Of a stretch of DNA of 50,373 bases, positions 35,999-43,376 are shown piece after piece. The notes under the pieces were generated by a model, which saw nothing but the letters and a program-made list of their open reading frames with translations, searched no databases and was not told the DNA's origin. A program made the translations under genes and the position numbers. The stretch's first letter is position 1, and each line of letters opens with the position of its first letter. This DNA is from Bacteroidales bacterium (GTDB lineage: Bacteria > Bacteroidota > Bacteroidia > Bacteroidales > P3). The DNA lies in NCBI GenBank assembly GCA_017646685.1, contig JAGCLZ010000101.1, positions 1 through 50,373 of the forward strand. The letters are read 5' to 3'.

Positions 35999-36157
35999 CT
36001 ACGAACTGTTGGTCTTACAAAGCCGGTGGAAACCCTTGGCTATGGAGGGCGAAAAACGAGGAGTGGTGGCAAAGGTATAGCAGCGTTGAGCAGCAAAAAA
36101 CTGCCTCTCTGCAACCAATATACAAAGCAAACATATTATTGCTATTATTATAAGCAT
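35999..36157 (-). CDS. Small hydrophobic peptide, unit X
   Basis: A 52-codon ORF: an N-terminal membrane helix (MLIIIAIICLLCILVAE) followed by an Arg/Lys/aromatic tail with three further Cys or Ser-rich turns. It is preceded by a -7 box and a 15-codon upstream ORF in the same arrangement as unit Y at 36976-37225; promoters and leaders of the two are clearly related in sequence. It is too small for ordinary gene calling. It might be a small membrane protein or a type I toxin-like peptide; no family is recognised. Confidence 0.4.
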   Translation of the reverse strand: MLIIIAIICLLCILVAERQFFAAQRCYTFATTPRFSPSIAKGFHRLCKTNSS

Positions 36158-36159
36158 GA

Positions 36160-36207
36160 TTAAATGTGTTTTTTTGATTGTTTTCCAGTAGGATGCTGTA
36201 CTAGCAT
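36160..36207 (-). CDS. Upstream ORF of unit X
   Basis: A 15-codon ORF starting MLVQHPTGK, with GAGG 3 nt before the ATG, ending 2 nt before the small hydrophobic ORF. Its start lies 19 nt after the G of the -7 box, exactly as in unit Y. Confidence 0.35.
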   Translation of the reverse strand: MLVQHPTGKQSKKHI

Positions 36208-36225
36208 TGCCTCAAAATGATGTTG

Positions 36226-36233
36226 CAAAGATA
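36226..36233 (-). promoter_or_regulatory. -7 box of unit X
   Basis: TATCTTTG on the minus strand, with a near -33 box (CTTG, 36254-36257) at exactly 20-nt spacing. The flanks read AAAAGTTG before and CAAC after, shared with unit Y. Confidence 0.6.
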
Positions 36234-36442
36234 CAACTTTTGCTCCACATGGACAAGAGAAAATAAAGAAACTTTTGCACAAAAAAACACACGTAAGGCC
36301 GAACATGTGTTGAGTATACATGTCGCCCGCTTTTTTTTGTGTGTACATGCTTCAAGGAAAAACAACAGATAAAAAAGCATATTGAAACACACAGATAGGG
36401 GTGGGCTTTATGTCATAAATGGTCAAAACAGCAAAAATATAC

Positions 36443-36666
36443 TTTTTTACTTTTTTATTTTTTTACGCGTAAAAAAAAAGTACCCCTCAATGTTCAACCT
36501 ATACCAAACATGCCCATTTTGGCGTTATCTACCTCTGAATCATCAAAATACCTTATATTATATATTAATATAATTTATGTTAATTGTAATATAGCATAAT
36601 ATATATATTGAGAGTCACACATAAGGGTGTCAGTTTTTTTACGTGTAAAAAAATAAAAAAGTAAAA
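36443..36666. repeat. Inverted pair of T-tract palindromes
   Basis: Left arm 36443-36479 contains TTTTTTTACGCGTAAAAAAA. Right arm 36634-36666 contains TTTTTTTACGTGTAAAAAAA followed by TAAAAAAGTAAAA, which is the reverse complement of the left arm apart from one base of the central hexamer. A weaker third member, TTTTTACATGTAAAA, lies at 37253-37267. ACCCC follows soon after two of them. Confidence 0.65.
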
Positions 36667-36781
36667 TTTTACCCCCTACAGCCTCTTTTTATTGATGGTA
36701 TATTACTTTTTTGTTTTTGATATAGTGTAAATTAGACGATGACATACTGTCAATAACCTCGTCAAAAACCATGTAAAAAAA

Positions 36782-36911
36782 GTGTAGACCCCGTGTAGAC
36801 CCCTACACGCTTCAAAATGTTAATAGTTGATTTTCAGTATATAAAATGTGTAGACCTTGTGTAGACCTCTACACATTTTTAATGCTCATGGCTGATTTTC
36901 AGTATATAAAA
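36782..36911 (+). repeat. Tandem repeat, two units of about 65 bp
   Basis: Each unit begins GTGTAGACC, repeats GTGTAGACC, closes a small hairpin (GTGTAG/CTACAC) and ends with GATTTTCAGTATATAAAA (36829-36846 and 36894-36911). The start-to-start offset is 66 and the end-to-end offset 65. Confidence 0.75.
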
Positions 36912-36941
36912 AAATGTTGACCTACATAGGGGTCAACATTT
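36912..36941. terminator. Hairpin upstream of unit Y, possible terminator
   Basis: An 11-bp stem, AAATGTTGACC (36912-36922) with 36931-36941, follows the tandem repeat and precedes the unit Y promoter by 34 nt. The T-run after it is short. Confidence 0.45.
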
Positions 36942-36975
36942 CTCTAAAAAAATTGTTTTTTTCGGAAAAAAGTTG

Positions 36976-36983
36976 TATTTTTG
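36976..36983 (+). promoter_or_regulatory. -7 box of unit Y
   Basis: TATTTTTG followed by CAAC, with AAAAGTTG before it, matching unit X over the promoter and the next 25 nt (CATTTT, AAGG or GAGG, AATGCT). Confidence 0.6.
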
Positions 36984-37001
36984 CAACGTCATTTTAAGGT
37001 A

Positions 37002-37064
37002 ATGCTCGTGTATGCAACCTGCTGGGGAACAATCAAAAAACAATGTTTTGAACTATGGCAATAA
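37002..37064 (+). CDS. Upstream ORF of unit Y
   Basis: A 20-codon ORF starting MLVYATCWG, with AAGG 4 nt before the ATG. It overlaps the start of the small hydrophobic ORF by 10 nt, which would couple or oppose the two translations. Confidence 0.35.
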   Translation: MLVYATCWGTIKKQCFELWQ

Positions 37065-37225
37065 TGCTTGTAATATTCTTTATACTTTGTGTATCAGAGG
37101 TATTGCTATGTATATCCACGGCGATATCCATAACCCTCTATGCTTTTGATGGCGGCTCTCAATCCTCGAGAGTAACCGGTGGTCAATATCCTTGTTTTTT
37201 ACCTGCCGGAGGTTTTGATCCATAA
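37055..37225 (+). CDS. Small hydrophobic peptide, unit Y
   Basis: A 56-codon ORF: a membrane helix (MAIMLVIFFILCVSEVLL) continuing through a second hydrophobic stretch, then a Gly/Ser/Pro-rich tail. The first 17 residues align with unit X (Met-Leu then Ile/Val-rich, Cys, Glu). Nucleotide similarity in the leader is higher than in the tail, so the tails have diverged or only the leader and helix are under selection. No known family. Confidence 0.4.
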   Translation: MAIMLVIFFILCVSEVLLCISTAISITLYAFDGGSQSSRVTGGQYPCFLPAGGFDP

Positions 37226-37393
37226 GTGGCGACTTTTTTTTACTTTTTGACATTTTTACATGTAAAATTTTTTGATACATAACCATGAATCACCTCAAAC
37301 TTTGATGTTACCCAACCAAAAATCACAACAGTTTCTTAATACCTTGATATATCCTTGATTGATAAGCTATGTAAAATAAATATGAGGAAATGT

Positions 37394-37424
37394 TTTGCTA
37401 TTCCAATTAGTTTTAGTACTTTTG
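37394..37424 (+). promoter_or_regulatory. Promoter of the sugar operon
   Basis: -33 TTTG (37394-37397) and -7 TACTTTTG (37417-37424) are 19 nt apart and followed by C, 26 nt before the rfbF ATG. This is one of the best promoters in the window and probably drives rfbF through the GT-C gene. Confidence 0.75.
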
Positions 37425-37450
37425 CACGGAATTATAATTAGTACAAAACT

Positions 37451-38230
37451 ATGAAAGTAGTGATATTGGCGGGTGGTTATGGAACCCGTATTAGTGAAGA
37501 AAGTCATCTGAAACCCAAGCCGATGCTAGGAATAGGGGAGATGCCCATACTTTGGCATATAATGAAGATATATAGCCACTATGGCTACAATGATTTTATC
37601 ATTTGTGCAGGCTATAAGCAATATATAATAAAAGAATGGTTTGCCGACTACTATTTGCATAATAGCGATATAACTTTTGATTTTACGCAAGGCAATCAAC
37701 TTCAAATTCATAATACCCACGAGGTGGAGCCATGGAAGGTAACGGTGGTGGATACGGGTTTGAACACTATGACCGGAGGTCGTGTGAAACGCATACAGAA
37801 ATATGTTGGCAACGAGCCATTCCTGCTTACATACGGCGACGGTGTGAGCGATGTAAACATAGCCGAACTGGTGCGTTTCCATCAAAGTCATGGCAAGATA
37901 GCCACCATTACCACGGTAAATGTAGGTCAGCGATTTGGTGTGATAGATATGGCCGAGGATGGTACTACAATCAATTCGTTTCGTGAAAAGAACGATACCG
38001 ATGGCAGTGTGATAAACGGTGGTTTTATGGTGTTTAATCCTCAGATATTTGACTATATTGATGGCGACGATACTGTGCTCGAAAAAACTCCGTTGGAAAC
38101 GGTGGCCACTATGGGCCAACTGAAAGGTTATAAGCATAACGGCTTTTGGCATTGCATGGATACCAAACGCGACAAGGACAACCTGGAGCGGATGTGGGAA
38201 AGCGGTTCGGCACCCTGGAAAATGTGGTAA
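37451..38230 (+). CDS. rfbF: Glucose-1-phosphate cytidylyltransferase (RfbF)
   Basis: A 259-residue nucleotidyltransferase making CDP-glucose from CTP and glucose-1-phosphate. The N-terminus has the LAGGYGTRISEES loop and LKPKPM lysine site, then YGDGVSDVN with the metal Asp, and the C-terminal FWHCMDTKRDK motif specific to this family. It opens the operon; rfbG follows after 30 nt. CDP-glucose is the precursor of CDP-3,6-dideoxyhexoses in O-antigens. Confidence 0.96.
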   Translation: MKVVILAGGYGTRISEESHLKPKPMLGIGEMPILWHIMKIYSHYGYNDFIICAGYKQYIIKEWFADYYLHNSDITFDFTQGNQLQIHNTHEVEPWKVTVVDTGLNTMTGGRVKRIQKYVGNEPFLLTYGDGVSDVNIAELVRFHQSHGKIATITTVNVGQRFGVIDMAEDGTTINSFREKNDTDGSVINGGFMVFNPQIFDYIDGDDTVLEKTPLETVATMGQLKGYKHNGFWHCMDTKRDKDNLERMWESGSAPWKMW

Positions 38231-38260
38231 CAGACTTATAACTACAACAGCAAAGGAATT

Positions 38261-39337
38261 ATGAGAGAGGTGTTTCGAAACAAGAGGGTTTTTATTACGG
38301 GGCATACCGGCTTTAAGGGTACATGGCTTACGATGCTTTTGAACAAGATGGGTGCACGGGTGATGGGGTATGCTTTGTCCCCCAATACTTGCCCGGCAAT
38401 GTATAATGTGGTAAATGCCAACGAATATTGCTTATCTGTAGTAGGCGATTTGAGAGACCGTGAACTGCTAGAAAAAACGATGGTCGACTTTGAACCCGAC
38501 TTTATATTTCACCTTGCAGCACAACCTATTGTACGTACATCTTACAACATACCTGTGGAAACTTTTGAGGTAAATACCTTGGGTACGGTAAATGTGTTGG
38601 AAGCTATGCGTACGATGGAAAAGCGATGTGTGGCTGTGATGATTACTACCGACAAGGTGTATCGAAACAACGAAAGTGGCCAGGCTTATACCGAGGACGA
38701 CCCCTTGGGCGGATACGACCCTTATAGCGCCAGCAAGGCTGCTGCAGAGATAGTTATAGATAGTTATCGAAACAGTTTCTTTAATCCGAACAGCTATGAG
38801 CAACATCACAAATCTGTTGCTTCGGTACGGGCCGGCAATGTGATAGGCGGCGGCGATTGGGCTGCAGACCGTTTGGTGCCGGATATAGCAAGGGCACTAT
38901 CGGCCGGCAAAGCCATAGAGATACGCAACCCAAAGGCTGTACGACCGTGGCAACATGTGCTAGAACCGTTGATGGGATACATAACAGTGGCAGCCAAGAT
39001 AAGCCAAAATCCAACCTCGTTCAACGAGGGCTTTAATTTCGGTCCAAACCCGGCCGATGTGGTTACAGTGGGCGATATGGCACAGATGGGGGTAGATATT
39101 TGGGGCGAAGGAACATTGGAGTTTCCAAAACAAGTAAACCAACCACATGAGGCCAAGTTGCTATCGTTGGATATAGCAAAAGCCCAAAAACTGTTGGGAT
39201 GGAAACCTATGATGAATGCACGTAAGGCATTGGATATAACCCTGCGCTGGTACAAGGCATACTATGCCGGCGAGGATATGAGGCTGCTGACCGAAAGGCA
39301 GATAGACGACTTTCTGAAACAATACGAAGGAAAATAG
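38261..39337 (+). CDS. rfbG: CDP-glucose 4,6-dehydratase (RfbG)
   Basis: A 358-residue extended SDR. The nucleotide loop is TGHTGFKG (13-20), the catalytic set is Thr130-Asp131-Lys132 (TTDKVYRNNE) and Tyr155-x3-Lys159 (YSASK), and GNVIGGGDWAADRLVPD follows. It converts CDP-glucose to CDP-4-keto-6-deoxyglucose. It lies between rfbF and rfbH, which use its substrate and product. Confidence 0.96.
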   Translation: MREVFRNKRVFITGHTGFKGTWLTMLLNKMGARVMGYALSPNTCPAMYNVVNANEYCLSVVGDLRDRELLEKTMVDFEPDFIFHLAAQPIVRTSYNIPVETFEVNTLGTVNVLEAMRTMEKRCVAVMITTDKVYRNNESGQAYTEDDPLGGYDPYSASKAAAEIVIDSYRNSFFNPNSYEQHHKSVASVRAGNVIGGGDWAADRLVPDIARALSAGKAIEIRNPKAVRPWQHVLEPLMGYITVAAKISQNPTSFNEGFNFGPNPADVVTVGDMAQMGVDIWGEGTLEFPKQVNQPHEAKLLSLDIAKAQKLLGWKPMMNARKALDITLRWYKAYYAGEDMRLLTERQIDDFLKQYEGK

Positions 39338-39376
39338 ATAATTATAAATCCAATAACAAACAGAAAAAAATCGGCG

Positions 39377-40705
39377 ATGACAAAACGAGAAGAGATATTA
39401 AATCTTGTAAAAGAATATTATAACGAAACTTTTGCACAACCCAAAGAGTATAAAGAAGGCGATAGGATAGGTTACGGCGGTCGTAAGTTTGATGAGCGCG
39501 AGATGGTAAACCTTGTAGATTCGGCTCTTGATTTTTGGTTGACTACCGGTAGGTATGCCGACCGTTTTGAAGAAGAATTTGCCCGCTATATGGGTGTAAA
39601 ATATTGCTTGCTTACCAATAGTGGTAGCAGCGCCGACCTCTTGGCTTTTATGGCACTAACATCGCCATTGCTGAAAGAGCGGGCTATACGCCGCGGCGAC
39701 GAGGTGATAACGGTGGCAGCCGGATTTCCAACCACAATATCGCCGATGATACAGTACGGTGCAGTACCTGTGTTTGTCGACGTTACAATACCGCAATATA
39801 ATATAGACTGCAATATGCTTGAGCAGGCTCTTTCGGGCAAAACCAAAGCTGTGATGATAGCCCACACATTGGGAAATCCTTTCGATTTGCAGGCTGTAAG
39901 AGATTTTTGCAACAAACACAATCTTTGGCTCGTTGAGGATAATTGCGATGCGTTGGGTAGCGAATATTTTATTGATGGCCAATGGAAACAAACCGGTACT
40001 ATTGGTGATATAGGTACATCAAGTTTCTATCCTCCACACCACATTACCATGGGCGAAGGTGGGGCGGTATATACCAACAATCCATTGCTAAAACGCATAG
40101 TGGCAAGTTTTAGAGATTGGGGACGGGACTGCTATTGCGCCTCGGGCAAGGATGATACTTGCAAGCACAGATTTACAATGCAGTTTGGCGAACTGCCGGT
40201 AGGTTACGACCACAAATATGTTTATTCTCATTTTGGTTATAACCTGAAGGTTACCGATATGCAAGCTGCTATAGGATGTGCACAGCTGGAAAAACTACCG
40301 GAGTTTACACGTATAAGAAGAGAAAATTGGGAATATTTGAAAGAAGAGCTTACCGAACTGGAAGAATATTTTGAACTTCCCGAACCTATGGAAAATTCAT
40401 GCCCTAGCTGGTTTGGATTCCTGCTTACGTTGAAACCAAATATGCCATTCAGCCGTGTAGATTTGGTTAAGCATATCGAAAGCAAGAACATTCAAACACG
40501 CTTGCTCTTTTCGGGCAACATATTGAAACACCCTTGTTTCGACGAAATGCGTAGAAGTGGAGAGGGCTACCGTGTGGTAGGTTCATTGAAAAATACCGAT
40601 AGGATAATGAACGATAGTTTTTGGATTGGCGTATATCCCGGCATGACCCGACCAATGTTGGAAGCAATGGTAAATACGATAAAAGAATTTGTAAAACAGT
40701 ATTGA
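39377..40705 (+). CDS. rfbH: CDP-4-keto-6-deoxyglucose-3-dehydrase, E1 (RfbH)
   Basis: A 442-residue fold-type I protein that uses PMP and a [2Fe-2S] cluster. The PLP lysine of aminotransferases is replaced by His221 in SFYPPHHITMGEGGAV, the hallmark of E1 dehydrases. Cluster cysteines fit Cys252-x-Cys254-x7-Cys262 with Cys190 upstream (EDNCDALG). It dehydrates C3; a separate iron-sulfur flavoprotein (E3) normally supplies electrons, but none is in this window. The transketolase pair starts 11 nt later. Confidence 0.94.
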   Translation: MTKREEILNLVKEYYNETFAQPKEYKEGDRIGYGGRKFDEREMVNLVDSALDFWLTTGRYADRFEEEFARYMGVKYCLLTNSGSSADLLAFMALTSPLLKERAIRRGDEVITVAAGFPTTISPMIQYGAVPVFVDVTIPQYNIDCNMLEQALSGKTKAVMIAHTLGNPFDLQAVRDFCNKHNLWLVEDNCDALGSEYFIDGQWKQTGTIGDIGTSSFYPPHHITMGEGGAVYTNNPLLKRIVASFRDWGRDCYCASGKDDTCKHRFTMQFGELPVGYDHKYVYSHFGYNLKVTDMQAAIGCAQLEKLPEFTRIRRENWEYLKEELTELEEYFELPEPMENSCPSWFGFLLTLKPNMPFSRVDLVKHIESKNIQTRLLFSGNILKHPCFDEMRRSGEGYRVVGSLKNTDRIMNDSFWIGVYPGMTRPMLEAMVNTIKEFVKQY

Positions 40706-40716
40706 TAGCAAGCAAA

Positions 40717-41523
40717 ATGATAACAGATAGTATTGTTTTGGCCAATGCCATACGTAAGCATTCCGTAAGGATGGTTTATCGTGCAGGAGCATCGCATATA
40801 GGTGGTGCCATGTCGATGGCCGATATTTTGGGTGTCCTTTATTCGTCAGAGCTTCGTTATAAGCCCGACAATCCACAATGGGACAATCGTGATCGTTTCA
40901 TTCTTAGCAAAGGACATTCGTGTGTGGCTCTCTATTCGGCATTGGCTCTTTGTGATTTTTACCCCATCGAACACTTGGACGACTACGGCAAGGAAGGTAG
41001 CTTTTTCCTTTCGCATACTTCGCACTATATACCGGGTGTAGAAGTGTCGTCGGGAAGTTTAGGCCATGGGCTGTCAATGGCTGTTGGGATGGCTTTGGCA
41101 GGAAAAATCAAGAAGAAAGATTATCGTACATACGTGCTTGTGGGCGATGGCGAGATGAACGAAGGCAGCAATTGGGAAGCCATGCTGCTGGCCACACAAA
41201 AGGGCTTGAACAATTTGTGTTTGATTATTGATTACAATAAGTTGCAGGGTTATGGACGCACAAGCGAAGTATTGCCCCTCGAACCGTTGTCGGCCAAGGT
41301 CCAATCCTTTGGTTGGAACTGCATAACTATAGATGGTCATAACCACGACGACATAAAACGTGCACTTGCAGAGGCAAAACAAACTACCGGCAAATCCACA
41401 GCCATAGTGGCCAATACGGTGAAAGGCAAAGGGGTGTCGTATATGGAAGACGAATTGTTGTGGCACTATCGGTCGCCAAATGAACAAGAGTATAACCAAG
41501 CAATAAAAGAATTAGAGCTATGA
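40717..41523 (+). CDS. Split transketolase, N-terminal subunit
   Basis: A 268-residue TPP-binding subunit. It has HIGGAMS and the SKGHSCVALYSAL segment, GSLGHGLSMAVGMALA, and the thiamine-diphosphate motif GDGEMNEGSNWEA running to NNLCLIIDYNKLQGYG. It is the half that, with the next gene product, makes a transketolase-type C2-transfer enzyme. Being embedded after rfbH rather than with pentose phosphate genes suggests a role in sugar tailoring. The start is set by the family N-terminus and the upstream stop. Confidence 0.92.
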   Translation: MITDSIVLANAIRKHSVRMVYRAGASHIGGAMSMADILGVLYSSELRYKPDNPQWDNRDRFILSKGHSCVALYSALALCDFYPIEHLDDYGKEGSFFLSHTSHYIPGVEVSSGSLGHGLSMAVGMALAGKIKKKDYRTYVLVGDGEMNEGSNWEAMLLATQKGLNNLCLIIDYNKLQGYGRTSEVLPLEPLSAKVQSFGWNCITIDGHNHDDIKRALAEAKQTTGKSTAIVANTVKGKGVSYMEDELLWHYRSPNEQEYNQAIKELEL

Positions 41524-42437
41524 GAACAGCATTTGTAAGCCAATTGATAAAAGAAGCAGAGCAACATCCCGATATATTCCTTATCATAGGCGATTTGGGA
41601 TTTAATGTTGTTGAAGAATTTGCCAAAAAATTTCCCGATAGATTTTTGAATGCCGGTATTGCCGAACAGAATATGATAGGAGTGGCAGCCGGATTGGCCA
41701 AGGAGGGGTACAATGTGTATGTTTATTCGATAGCCAATTTTCCCACACTGCGTTGTATAGAGCAAATACGTTACGACGTTTGCTACCACAATCTGAGTGT
41801 AAAAATAGTGGCAGTAGGTGCCGGTTATGCCTACGGCAGTTTGGGCTCGTCTCATCATGCTACAGAGGAGATGGGAATGATGCGCACTATACCGGATTTG
41901 GTTGTGGCCTCGCCCGGCGACCCAATAGAAGCCAAAGCTATCACCACGCTCTCGGCCAATTATCAAGGTCCGATGTATCTACGATTGGGAAAAGCCGGCG
42001 AAAAACAAGTACATACCACATCTTTTGATAATATGATGATTGGTGATATTGTTGCTCTAAAACAGGGTTCTACCGGCAGGTCGGCACTGTTGGCCACAGG
42101 TTCTATACTGCATTATGCCAATGAATTTATATCCGAAAAAGGTATAGATACATCTCTTTATAGTGTGCCTTTTATTAAACCGCTGAACAAGCAACAGATA
42201 AAAGAACTTGCACAAAAACACAATAATATAATAGTTTTGGAAGAACATCAGAAAAGTGCCGGTCTTGGTTCGGCAATAATTGAGCAGGTAAGCGATATGT
42301 ATGCCTCTGGCGAGATATCTGTATTTCCAAAGATTAAGAGGGTGGCCATCGATGATTGTTTTTATCATTTATCGGGTTCGCAGGCTTTTCTTAGAAAGAA
42401 TGCCGGACTTGTACTACACGAAAACATGTTTGAATAA
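41520..42437 (+). CDS. Split transketolase, C-terminal subunit
   Basis: A 305-residue Pyr-domain plus C-terminal-domain subunit. It contains the TPP-activating Glu in NAGIAEQNMIGVAAGLA, a FPTLRCIEQIRYDVCY stretch, the SSHHATEEMGMMRTIPDL substrate region and a transketolase_C domain with EEHQKSAGLGSAI. It overlaps the N-subunit gene by an ATGA, so the two are coupled and probably form a heteromer. Confidence 0.93.
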   Translation: MRTAFVSQLIKEAEQHPDIFLIIGDLGFNVVEEFAKKFPDRFLNAGIAEQNMIGVAAGLAKEGYNVYVYSIANFPTLRCIEQIRYDVCYHNLSVKIVAVGAGYAYGSLGSSHHATEEMGMMRTIPDLVVASPGDPIEAKAITTLSANYQGPMYLRLGKAGEKQVHTTSFDNMMIGDIVALKQGSTGRSALLATGSILHYANEFISEKGIDTSLYSVPFIKPLNKQQIKELAQKHNNIIVLEEHQKSAGLGSAIIEQVSDMYASGEISVFPKIKRVAIDDCFYHLSGSQAFLRKNAGLVLHENMFE

Positions 42438-42458
42438 TATTTTTAAGAATACAACGTC

Positions 42459-43376
42459 ATGAAATCGGCAATAATAACAGGTGCTACAGGAATGATAGGA
42501 AGCTCGCTGATAGAATGCTTGGTAAACGAGGGTATAAAGGTTACGGCTCTTGTTCGTCCAAATTCGAAGCGTAGAGCCATGATACCCAATCATTCGTTGG
42601 TAAATGTGGTGGAATGTGAGTTAGATAGTTTGTTGTCTTTTGATACAGAAATTATAGGCAACGCCGATGCTTTTTTCCATTTGGCATGGGAAGGAACAGT
42701 AGGAGAGGCTAGGAATAATTTCTACCTTCAAAACAATAATGTAAGGTATACATTGGATGCTGTAGAATTATCAAAAAAACTGAAATGTACTACTTTTGTT
42801 TTTGCCGGTTCTCAGGCCGAGTTTGGCCGGGTAGACGGATTGCTTAGCAGCTCGTTGCCTTGCAAGCCGGAAAACGGATATGGTGTGGCAAAATATTCGG
42901 CCGAGCTTATGAGTAGGATGATGTGCAATACTTTTAATATAAGACATGTTACGGCACGTATACTTAGTGTATATGGTCCCAATGATGGCGAAAATACTAT
43001 GGTTAGTTCCACTATACGTAAATTGTTGAAAGGCGAAGACACTTCGTTTACACCTTGTGAGCAGCAGTGGGATTATCTTTATTGCAAGGATGCCGCAAAA
43101 GCACTATACCTTTTAGCATTGAAGGGAAAGAAAGATGCTATTTATTGTTTGGGCAGTGGAAAAGCCAAAGAGCTACGATATTATGTCGAAACTATAAGAG
43201 ACATAATAAACCCGAAAGCCGAACTTGGAATAGGCAGAGTGCCATACGGCAAAAATCAGGTAATGATGTTGTGTGCTGATATTGATGATTTGAGAAATGA
43301 TGTAGGTTTTGAACCGGAATATTCATTTGAAAAGGGTATAGAAGAAACTATTAATTGGTGGAGAGAACGAATATGA
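42459..43376 (+). CDS. NAD(P)-dependent sugar epimerase/reductase
   Basis: A 305-residue extended SDR with loop TGATGMIG (7-14), Ser118 in AGSQAEFG and Tyr141-x3-Lys145 (YGVAK). Members include CDP-abequose, CDP-paratose and CDP-tyvelose-type 4-keto reductases. Its place after rfbH and the transketolase pair suggests the final 4-keto reduction or epimerisation of the CDP-sugar. The exact product is unknown. Overlaps the next gene (ATGA). Confidence 0.88.
   Translation: MKSAIITGATGMIGSSLIECLVNEGIKVTALVRPNSKRRAMIPNHSLVNVVECELDSLLSFDTEIIGNADAFFHLAWEGTVGEARNNFYLQNNNVRYTLDAVELSKKLKCTTFVFAGSQAEFGRVDGLLSSSLPCKPENGYGVAKYSAELMSRMMCNTFNIRHVTARILSVYGPNDGENTMVSSTIRKLLKGEDTSFTPCEQQWDYLYCKDAAKALYLLALKGKKDAIYCLGSGKAKELRYYVETIRDIINPKAELGIGRVPYGKNQVMMLCADIDDLRNDVGFEPEYSFEKGIEETINWWRERI

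Larger units (their letters stand above)
35986..37450. other. 1.46-kb AT-rich gap with paired small transcription units
   Basis: No conventional gene lies between the Gate protein and rfbF. The gap contains, left to right: a minus-strand small ORF with upstream ORF and promoter (35999-36233), T-tract palindromes (36443-36479, 36634-36666), a two-unit tandem repeat (36782-36911), a hairpin (36912-36941), a plus-strand unit matching the first (36976-37225), a third T-tract palindrome (37232-37270) and the rfbF promoter. Confidence 0.6.

Noticed and set aside
36382..36573. Plus-strand 63-codon ORF in the AT-rich gap
   Set aside because: It runs through the T-tract palindrome and has no promoter, leader or second copy, unlike units X and Y.
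37080..37286. Minus-strand 68-codon ORF opposite unit Y
   Set aside because: It has Lys-rich low complexity derived from the T-tract palindrome and no promoter; it is a shadow of the unit Y region.
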